In this document: positions 57,703 to 64,000 of the stretch, piece after piece | Layout: the number at the start of each line of letters is the position of its first letter | Position numbering within the stretch: position 1 is the stretch's first letter | Source: Woeseiaceae bacterium | Lineage (GTDB): Bacteria; Pseudomonadota; Gammaproteobacteria; Steroidobacterales; Woeseiaceae | Assembly: GCA_028227395.1 (NCBI GenBank) | Contig: JAOIZZ010000002.1 | Span: forward strand, 118,734-182,733 | Reading direction: 5' to 3' | DNA: 64,000 bases | The notes under the pieces: generated by a model | Told to the model about the DNA's origin: nothing | The model's input: the letters and a program-made list of their open reading frames with translations, nothing else | Databases searched by the model: none | Position numbers and translations under genes: made by a program

Positions 57703-58845
57703 ATGTCTTTTTTACCTGATTTTAAACTAGAAACATTTTTCTCAGAATGGGAATTTAATGCTAAGTATCATATGTGTGCCTCAGATATGGAATCCATGAC
57801 ACTTGAAGAATTACTAAATTTAGGTAGCGATCAAGACAAAGAAAATTGGAATAAACTAAACTTTAAATATATTGAAACCTATGGATCACCAGAATTAAGA
57901 TCAGCAGTTGCAGGCTCTTATGACAAGCTGACATCAAAAAATATATTGGCATTCGCTGGTGCTGAAGAGGGTCTTTATGTAGCTATGCATTGTATTCTCA
58001 ATGACGATGATCATGCCATTATTATTACACCCAATTATCAATCTGCAGAAACAATTCCAGCTTCAATCTGTCAAGTATCAGGAATAAGCTTAGATGCTAG
58101 AAATAATTGGAACTTAGATTTGCAAAAAATTAAAGATGCAATTAGACCGAATACACGTTTAATTTCAATTAATTTTCCTCACAACCCGACTGGTAAAGTT
58201 ATTTCAAAAGAGACTCTTGATGATCTAATTGATATTGCTAGAGAACGAGATATTTATTTATTTAGTGATGAGGTATATAGATTAATGGAGCGTAGTGAAG
58301 ATATTAGATTACCTCAAATTGCTGATATTTATGAAAAAGGCTTATCTTTAAATGTAATGTCTAAATCATACGGCCTACCTGGTTTGAGAATTGGTTGGAT
58401 TGCTTCACAAGATCTAAAGTTATTAGATAAAATGGAAAAAATGAAACATTATTTATCTATTTGTAATTCATCACCTAGTGAATTTCTATCAGTAATTGCC
58501 CTTAAATCAAGCGCTTATATTTTAAAACGTAATCGTAAAATTATTAAAAACAACTTAAAATTACTTAATCCATTTTTCGCTCAACATAAGGACTTATTTG
58601 AATGGAACGAACCTGATGGAGGATGCATTGGTTTTCCAAAATATCTTGGCTCTGAAGGTGTTGTAAAGTTTTGCGAACGCTTAATAAAAAAACACAGTAT
58701 TATGTTATTACCCGGAAGTATCTATAAATCAGCTATAGGGCCATCACCGAGTAATCATTTTAGAGTTGGTTATGGACGTATTGCTATGCAAGATGGCCTT
58801 ATAAAACTTCAAGAAGCCCTTGATCATCATAAAAGTTCTTTTTAA
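57703..58845 (+). CDS. Class I/II PLP aminotransferase
   Basis: 380 residues. YGSPELRSAVA, the FPHNPTGKVIS block, IYLFSDEVYRLME, and the PLP lysine in SKSYGLPGLRIGW are fold-type I markers. A GGAG ribosome site lies about ten bases upstream. Substrate is not clear; similar enzymes include amino acid aminotransferases and cyclising PLP enzymes of the capreomycidine type, so a lyase or cyclase role cannot be ruled out. It faces away from the TcyP-like transporter. Confidence 0.86.
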   Translation: MSFLPDFKLETFFSEWEFNAKYHMCASDMESMTLEELLNLGSDQDKENWNKLNFKYIETYGSPELRSAVAGSYDKLTSKNILAFAGAEEGLYVAMHCILNDDDHAIIITPNYQSAETIPASICQVSGISLDARNNWNLDLQKIKDAIRPNTRLISINFPHNPTGKVISKETLDDLIDIARERDIYLFSDEVYRLMERSEDIRLPQIADIYEKGLSLNVMSKSYGLPGLRIGWIASQDLKLLDKMEKMKHYLSICNSSPSEFLSVIALKSSAYILKRNRKIIKNNLKLLNPFFAQHKDLFEWNEPDGGCIGFPKYLGSEGVVKFCERLIKKHSIMLLPGSIYKSAIGPSPSNHFRVGYGRIAMQDGLIKLQEALDHHKSSF

Positions 58846-58933
58846 CAATTGATTATCGTTACTTTTTCACAAAACCTATTATGAAGCCACTGTTTACGGT
58901 AGCATTCATGACAAAACTATGGATCTTTATGCC

Positions 58934-59968
58934 ATGAATACAATCACAATCATCCAACCTGACGACTGGCATCTCCATTTAAGAGATAAACAGGCATTAG
59001 CGACAACAGTACCCGCTGCCACAAGGGGATTTGGTCGTGGCATTATAATGCCTAACCTTAATCCTCCCATAACTAATGTTAGGCTGGCAAATGATTACCG
59101 CAAACGTATTCTTGCTCAGCGACCAGATGGCTCAGACTGGCAACCGTTGATGGTCTTGTACCTTACCGATAATACTAGTCCCGATGAAATTCATGCAGCT
59201 TCTGAAAGTGGCTTTATCTATGGTTGTAAGTATTATCCTGCAGGAGCTACAACTAATTCTGATTCTGGAGTGACCGACCTAAACAAAATGCATGCAGTTT
59301 TTGAGGCGATGCAGAGTGTAGGTATGGTTCTTCAAATGCATGGCGAGGTTACATCTAATGAGATTGATATTTTTGATCGCGAAGCGGTATTCATTGAACG
59401 ACATTTAAAGTCACTGGTAGCTGAGTATCCAAGCCTAAAAATTGTATTGGAGCACATTACAACGCAACAGGGTGCAGATTTTGTAATCGATGCTGGTGAT
59501 AATGTTGGGGCTTCTATTACACCACAGCATCTAATTTACAATCGTAATCATATGCTAGCTGGAGGTATTCGTCCCCACCTATTTTGCCTGCCTATATTGA
59601 AACGAGATATTCACCAACAGGCTCTAATAAATGCCGCCACGAGTGGAAGTCACAAAGTCTTTCTTGGTACTGACTCCGCCCCTCATACTCAAGGTACAAA
59701 AGAAAGCGCATGCGGATGTGCTGGGTGCTTCAGTCATCATGCGGCTATCGAATTGTATGCTGAGGTTTTTGACAAAGCCGGCGCTTTGGATAAGTTAGAA
59801 GCATTTGCAAGCACTAATGGTCCAGATTTTTATGGACTACCCTATAATCAATCGACCATTGAACTTCAAAAGCAACAGTGGAAACTTCCTGAAAGTCTGC
59901 CCTTTGAAAACACCCAGTTAATACCCCTAGGTGCAGGGACGACACTAAACTGGAAGCTTGCTGAATAA
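58934..59968 (+). CDS. pyrC: Dihydroorotase
   Basis: Zinc amidohydrolase making dihydroorotate in pyrimidine synthesis. The HxH metal motif in [10 protein letters not shown], the carboxylated lysine in [25 protein letters not shown] and the C-terminal GTDSAPH with the CGCAGCF block match E. coli PyrC closely. The frame opens five codons earlier at 58919, but the family starts right before the PDDWHLH block, so I chose 58934. Stands alone between an aminotransferase and the symporter pair. Confidence 0.95.
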   Translation: MNTITIIQPDDWHLHLRDKQALATTVPAATRGFGRGIIMPNLNPPITNVRLANDYRKRILAQRPDGSDWQPLMVLYLTDNTSPDEIHAASESGFIYGCKYYPAGATTNSDSGVTDLNKMHAVFEAMQSVGMVLQMHGEVTSNEIDIFDREAVFIERHLKSLVAEYPSLKIVLEHITTQQGADFVIDAGDNVGASITPQHLIYNRNHMLAGGIRPHLFCLPILKRDIHQQALINAATSGSHKVFLGTDSAPHTQGTKESACGCAGCFSHHAAIELYAEVFDKAGALDKLEAFASTNGPDFYGLPYNQSTIELQKQQWKLPESLPFENTQLIPLGAGTTLNWKLAE

Positions 59969-60046
59969 TCAAAAACCTCCATAAGACATCTGATACCTTT
60001 ATGGCACAACGTTTTCGTGGATTATATAGCTGCGGTTTTTTTGGAG

Positions 60047-61807
60047 TTAGTTATTCCTAGGAATCCTTATTCGATCAACTAAATCAAATACGTCTTGAGG
60101 CGGTTTCTCAGTAGCATGAGAAACACTGATTGCAACTATGATATTTAATATCATACCAATAACACCTATTCCTTCAGGAGAAATTCCTAATAACCAATTT
60201 GATGCAATATTCTCTCCCCACGGAGATCCAATCCATTTTAAGAATAAACCCTTAAAGTATTCAATATAGCCGTAAGTAAATAACAACCCAGTTATCATTC
60301 CAGCAATGGCACCATATTTGTTTATTCTTTTATAAAAAATTCCTAAAAATATAGCAGGAAAAAGTGAAGCTGCTGCTAAACCAAATGCAAATGCGACCAC
60401 CTCTGCAACCCACCCTGGAGGGTCAAAACCCAAATATCCAGCAATTAATATAGCTACAGCTGCAGCAATTCTACCAACCAGTAATTCATTTTTTTCTGAA
60501 ATTTCAGGCCTAATAATACCTTTTACAATATCATGTGATATTGATGAAGAAATTACTAACAATAGTCCAGCAGCCGTAGATAATGCCGCCGCAATGCCGC
60601 CAGCCGCGACTAAAGCGATAACCCAATTTGGTAATTCAGCAATTTCAGGGTTCGCTAAGACCATTATATCTCGATCCACTTTTAGTTCATTCCCTTGCCA
60701 TCCATATTCGGATGCTTGATCGACAAACTTTGAATTTTGATCATTATAAAACTGAATTCGCCCATCATTATTTTTATCCTCAAACTCAACTAAGCCAGTT
60801 TGCTGCCATCTCACCATCCAGTCAGGGCGATTGGCATAGCGTAAATTTCCTTCTGATGTACCAATTTCTCCAATTTGAACAGTATTGATTAGATTATATC
60901 GAGCCATTGATCCAACAGCAGGTGCAGTAGTGTATAAAATAGCAATAAAGAATAAAGCGAAGCCAGCCGATGTTCTGGCATCTTTCACAGTAGGTACAGT
61001 AAAAAATCGAACAATAACATGAGGTAATCCTGCTGTACCAACCATTAAAGCCAAAGTGATACAAAAAATATCCATTTTACTTTTTAAACCTGAGGTATAT
61101 TCATTAAAGCCTAAAGCTATGACTATCTCATCCAATTTATCCAGTAAATTAATATCTGTATCACCAATGGTACTTCCAAAGGCCAATTGAGGAATTGGAT
61201 TATCAGTCACTTGCAAGGCAATAAAAATAGCTGGAACGGTATATGCAAATATAAGTACACAGTATTGTGCAACTTGAGTATAGGTAATACCCTTCATCCC
61301 TCCTAATACTGCATAAACAAATACAACACTCATACCAATTAATAAACCAACTGAGACATCTACCTCAAGAAATCGAGAAAAAACGATACCAACACCTCGC
61401 ATCTGACCTGCCACATAGGTGAAAGAAACAAAGATAAGACAAAAAACTGCAACAATTTTTGCTGTTTTTGAGTAATAACGTTCGCCTATGAATTCAGGAA
61501 CCGTAAATTTTCCAAATTTACGTAAATAAGGTGCAATAAACAGTGCAAGTAGGACGTACCCCCCTGTCCAACCCATTAAATAAACCGAAGCATCATAACC
61601 TGAAAAAGCAATTAATCCAGCCATGGAAATAAAAGAAGCTGCACTCATCCAATCTGCAGCTGTTGCCATCCCATTGGCAAGTGGTGAGACTGTTTTCCCA
61701 GCAATATAAAATTCGCCGGTGCTGGTAGCTCGAGACCAAATAGCGATTGCTATATAGAGTAAAAAAGTAGCTCCAACTACAATATATGTAAGTGTTTTTA
61801 AATCCAT
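60047..61807 (-). CDS. Sodium:solute symporter, VC_2705-type
   Basis: 586 residues with about 13 hydrophobic segments; block GMATAADWMSAASFISMAGL near the N-terminus is the SSS family sodium site. A ~70-residue extracytoplasmic loop (around residues 310-385) contains DKNNDGRIQFYND, an EF-hand-like calcium loop. It pairs with the DUF4212 gene 10 bases upstream. Such pairs are often annotated as acetate/organic acid permeases; substrate is inferred. Together with the glyoxylate shunt nearby, acetate use is plausible. Confidence 0.9.
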   Translation of the reverse strand: MDLKTLTYIVVGATFLLYIAIAIWSRATSTGEFYIAGKTVSPLANGMATAADWMSAASFISMAGLIAFSGYDASVYLMGWTGGYVLLALFIAPYLRKFGKFTVPEFIGERYYSKTAKIVAVFCLIFVSFTYVAGQMRGVGIVFSRFLEVDVSVGLLIGMSVVFVYAVLGGMKGITYTQVAQYCVLIFAYTVPAIFIALQVTDNPIPQLAFGSTIGDTDINLLDKLDEIVIALGFNEYTSGLKSKMDIFCITLALMVGTAGLPHVIVRFFTVPTVKDARTSAGFALFFIAILYTTAPAVGSMARYNLINTVQIGEIGTSEGNLRYANRPDWMVRWQQTGLVEFEDKNNDGRIQFYNDQNSKFVDQASEYGWQGNELKVDRDIMVLANPEIAELPNWVIALVAAGGIAAALSTAAGLLLVISSSISHDIVKGIIRPEISEKNELLVGRIAAAVAILIAGYLGFDPPGWVAEVVAFAFGLAAASLFPAIFLGIFYKRINKYGAIAGMITGLLFTYGYIEYFKGLFLKWIGSPWGENIASNWLLGISPEGIGVIGMILNIIVAISVSHATEKPPQDVFDLVDRIRIPRNN

Positions 61808-61817
61808 TTATTAAAGT

Positions 61818-62075
61818 TTACTTTTCATTAACATCAAATTTTTTATCGAGTTTATTCATGCACCATGCATAATAAAAAATTAGGCATACAAAAATATAAA
61901 TCGATCCTTGTTGTGCAAACCAAAAACCCAACTTGAAACCCCCTATCCTCAATTCATTCAATTGATCGACAAATAAAATCCCCATGCCATATGAGGAAAA
62001 AAACCAAATTAACATGCATCTAAATAGCAATCTAAGATTTGCACTCCAGTAATCTGAGTGTCGAGGTTTATTCAT
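61818..62075 (-). CDS. DUF4212 small membrane protein
   Basis: 85 residues with two hydrophobic segments (LLFRCMLIWFFSSYGMGILF and a second around QGSIYIFVCLIFYYAW). The basic N-terminus, an FxxW-type start and position immediately before the sodium:solute symporter gene identify the DUF4212 accessory subunit of these permeases. It probably forms a complex with the symporter. Confidence 0.88.
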   Translation of the reverse strand: MNKPRHSDYWSANLRLLFRCMLIWFFSSYGMGILFVDQLNELRIGGFKLGFWFAQQGSIYIFVCLIFYYAWCMNKLDKKFDVNEK

Positions 62076-62085
62076 GATAAAATAT

Positions 62086-62106
62086 ACTTATAAAATAGTT
62101 ATAAGT
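62086..62106. promoter_or_regulatory. Inverted repeat between symporter pair and dehalogenase
   Basis: Perfect eight-base arms ACTTATAA and TTATAAGT with a five-base loop lie in the shared divergent region, 10 bases from the DUF4212 start. Candidate operator; no regulator gene is adjacent. Confidence 0.35.
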
Positions 62107-62167
62107 AATTTAGCAGACTAATCAATATTATTCTTGTCTGAATCAATTTATAAGGATAAAAACTACA

Positions 62168-63034
62168 ATGAGCTCAGAAATAAATAAAAAATTCATCAAA
62201 GTAAACGATAAGAAAATAGCTTATGTAGAAATGGGTCAAGGGGATCCCATTGTATTTCAACATGGCAACCCAACTTCCTCTTACTTGTGGCGTAATATTA
62301 TGCCTTACCTTAAAGAACAAGGACGTTGTATCGCAGTAGATCTAATAGGTATGGGAGATTCTGATAAATTAGATCAATCTGGCCCCAAAAGATATCTTTA
62401 TGAAGAGCATAGAGATTACCTATTTAAGGCTTGGGAAAAATTAAAAATTAACAATAATGTCACTCTTGTTGTTCATGATTGGGGTTCAGCATTAGGTTTT
62501 GACTGGGCATTTCAACATCCAAATGCCATAAAAGGAATTGTCTATATGGAGGCGATTGTCAGGCCTGTTAAATGGAACGAATGGCCCGATTCTGCAACTA
62601 ATATATTTCAAGCGTTTCGATCCAATGCTGGAGAAGAATTGATATTAAATAAAAATATTTTTATAGAAGGTGTGTTACCTAATTCAATTATTAGAAATCT
62701 TGATGAAGAAGAAATGGAAGCTTACCGAAAACCATTCCTCAAATCCGGTGAAGACAGAAGACCATCGTTGAGCTGGCCGAGAGAAATACCTATTGAAAAC
62801 GAACCAAAAAATGTTACAAAGATTGTATCAAGATATTCAAAATGGTTAGAAAATACTGAAATAAAAAAATTATTTATTAATGCTGATCCTGGTTCAATTT
62901 TAGTTGGAAAACAACGTGAATTCTGTAGAACATGGAAAAATCAAACAGAAATCACTGTCAAAGGAAAGCATTTTATACAAGAAGATTCACCCGATGATAT
63001 TGGAAAAGCTATCAAAGATTGGATAGCTCGTTAA
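62168..63034 (+). CDS. dhaA: Haloalkane dehalogenase
   Basis: Alpha/beta hydrolase that cleaves carbon-halogen bonds of haloalkanes. 288 residues. Nucleophile Asp104 (VVHDWGSALG), halide-binding Asn34 (QHGNPTSS) and Trp105, catalytic Glu128 (VYMEAIV) and catalytic His268 (KGKHFIQED) are all present, in the subfamily II (DhaA/LinB) arrangement with a constant four-residue offset from LinB. Natural substrates of marine members are mostly unknown. Alone in its direction between the symporter pair and the photolyase-like gene. Confidence 0.92.
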   Translation: MSSEINKKFIKVNDKKIAYVEMGQGDPIVFQHGNPTSSYLWRNIMPYLKEQGRCIAVDLIGMGDSDKLDQSGPKRYLYEEHRDYLFKAWEKLKINNNVTLVVHDWGSALGFDWAFQHPNAIKGIVYMEAIVRPVKWNEWPDSATNIFQAFRSNAGEELILNKNIFIEGVLPNSIIRNLDEEEMEAYRKPFLKSGEDRRPSLSWPREIPIENEPKNVTKIVSRYSKWLENTEIKKLFINADPGSILVGKQREFCRTWKNQTEITVKGKHFIQEDSPDDIGKAIKDWIAR

Positions 63035-63083
63035 CATAATATTTTTATTAAATATTTGATCTATTTCCAATGTCTTTTTGCCT

Positions 63084-64000
63084 TTAATTTCTTGTCATTG
63101 AATTGATAAAGCTATCGGCTAGCCCAAATATCCTCTCTTTTCTTGATTCTTCAAGCTTATCAAGAGCTCTTACCATTAATGATAATCTAGGATTTTTTAT
63201 AAAAAAATCTTTGTTATCAGCAATAAACTTCCAATAGAGTCCATCAACTATCTCACACCAAGGGCCTTTTTTAAAATTTGACATTCTTAATATATAACTC
63301 GAACCACATATATAAGGTTTAGTCGCAAATAACCCACCATCCGCGAAAGTTCCCATACCATAGACATTTGGTACCATCACCCATTCTGAAGAGTCTACAA
63401 ACATTTCCATGAACCAACAATATATCTCATCAGGATCAATTCTAGACATATTCATAATACTAGAAATTACCATCAGTCTATTAATATGGTGCGTATACCC
63501 GAAGTTTAAGGCTCCTTTAATTGCATCATCTAGTGGGTCAATACCTGTAGAGGCTTCATACCAATTTGACGTTAATTTACCAGAATGATTCCAGTAATTT
63601 TCTTTGGTCATCTTATCTGAAAATTTTTGATAAATCCCTCTTATGAACTCTCTCCATCCAATAATTTGTCTCACAAATCCCTCTAGACTATTAAGTGGAA
63701 TATCATTCGCAAATGCATAGTCAATTGCTCTATTAATAACTATTTTCGGCGTTAATAACCCAATATTCATTGAGGTACTCAGAACTGAATGCAATTGGAA
63801 ATGTTCATTTTCGGTTATTGCATCCTCATAAGGACCAAAATCATGAAATCTTTTTTCAAGAAAATTTTCTAGCCAAATATTTGCTTGCTCATGCGTATAT
63901 GGAAAAATAGTATCTATAGCTCCTGGATGATTCTTAAATTCAGCTTCAAGGAATTTAGAGATTTCATCAAAATCATCTCTTGGTTCAATATTAGAAATTC
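63084..64000 (-). CDS. Cryptochrome/photolyase-related protein (partial, N-terminus beyond window)
   Basis: The frame is open to the window edge (at least 305 codons). C-terminal FAD domain blocks typical of the photolyase-related (FeS-BCP/PhrB) family are seen: 'YPTYTHEQANIWLENFLEKRF'-like region upstream, REFIRGIY, and DSSEWVMVPNVYGMGTFADGGLF, followed by KPYICGSSYILRMSNF. The C-x2-C pair expected soon after MSN is replaced by KKGPWC, so the classical 4Fe-4S site looks incomplete. Light-dependent DNA repair or light sensing is inferred from family. Confidence 0.85.
   Translation of the reverse strand, partial: ISNIEPRDDFDEISKFLEAEFKNHPGAIDTIFPYTHEQANIWLENFLEKRFHDFGPYEDAITENEHFQLHSVLSTSMNIGLLTPKIVINRAIDYAFANDIPLNSLEGFVRQIIGWREFIRGIYQKFSDKMTKENYWNHSGKLTSNWYEASTGIDPLDDAIKGALNFGYTHHINRLMVISSIMNMSRIDPDEIYCWFMEMFVDSSEWVMVPNVYGMGTFADGGLFATKPYICGSSYILRMSNFKKGPWCEIVDGLYWKFIADNKDFFIKNPRLSLMVRALDKLEESRKERIFGLADSFINSMTRN

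Noticed and set aside
62168..63034. Horizontally acquired degradation island around the haloalkane dehalogenase
   Set aside because: There is no transposase, integrase or visible change in base composition around the gene, and marine bacteria often carry such dehalogenases.

Overview
The window is an AT-rich (roughly one-third G+C by eye), very compact stretch of a gammaproteobacterial chromosome, probably from a free-living marine lineage. The evidence is gene content and order: Hda next to DUF2066 and purM-purN, mrp divergent from metG, a homodimeric pyruvate dehydrogenase E1, RNase T beside a monothiol glutaredoxin, rplU-rpmA-obgE divergent from ispB, and a hexameric-type ArgR. No intergenic gap exceeds 300 bases (the largest is about 258, between rplU and ispB). 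I see no rRNA, tRNA, insertion sequence, prophage or CRISPR array.

Region 1 (1-31.8 kb) is housekeeping: partial prfC, rimI and a psi/uracil-glycosylase-fold protein, proS, a Spx/ArsC-type reductase, wrbA, hda, pgsA, DUF2066, purM-purN, dcd, mrp, metG, a small ferredoxin, the pyruvate dehydrogenase operon aceE-aceF-lpdA, a leucyl aminopeptidase, rnt, grxD, nadC, an Irr-like Fur protein, lspA-ribF-murJ, rpsT, obgE-rpmA-rplU (L21 carries a histone-H1-like repeat tail), ispB and an MFS transporter.

Region 2 (31.8-39.9 kb) is one tight arginine operon read on the minus strand: argR, argG, an unnamed two-domain P-loop protein, argC, argD, a transcarbamylase, argB, argH. The transcarbamylase is of the N-acyl-ornithine type (as in Xanthomonas and Bacteroides), not an ornithine carbamoyltransferase, and it has alanine at the residue that sets acetyl versus succinyl preference. 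ArgG and ArgH also resemble the Bacteroidota forms. The unnamed P-loop protein occupies the slot where Bacteroidota clusters carry the glutamate N-acyltransferase, and its C-terminal half resembles the DUF1611/BioD-like fold; one DUF1611 protein is a D-glutamate N-acetyltransferase. I propose it as a candidate first enzyme of an acylated arginine pathway. This is the most promising undescribed system in the window.

Region 3 (40.1-45.4 kb) is the glyoxylate shunt: isocitrate lyase, an unrecognised 46-residue protein, and malate synthase G, divergent from an XRE/ScfR-type regulator, with an 18-bp perfect palindrome between them.

Region 4 (45.5-64 kb) is accessory: two FkbM methyltransferases around an outer-membrane barrel protein, a Tat-exported flavin amine oxidase, a YadGH-type ABC exporter, a periplasmic metallo-beta-lactamase-fold hydrolase, a 2-oxoglutarate oxygenase coupled to an SNF-type transporter, a VOC-bicupin protein, a TcyP-like symporter, an aminotransferase, pyrC, a DUF4212/sodium:solute symporter pair, a haloalkane dehalogenase and a partial photolyase-related protein. 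This part looks aimed at uptake and turnover of organic nitrogen and small organic substrates.
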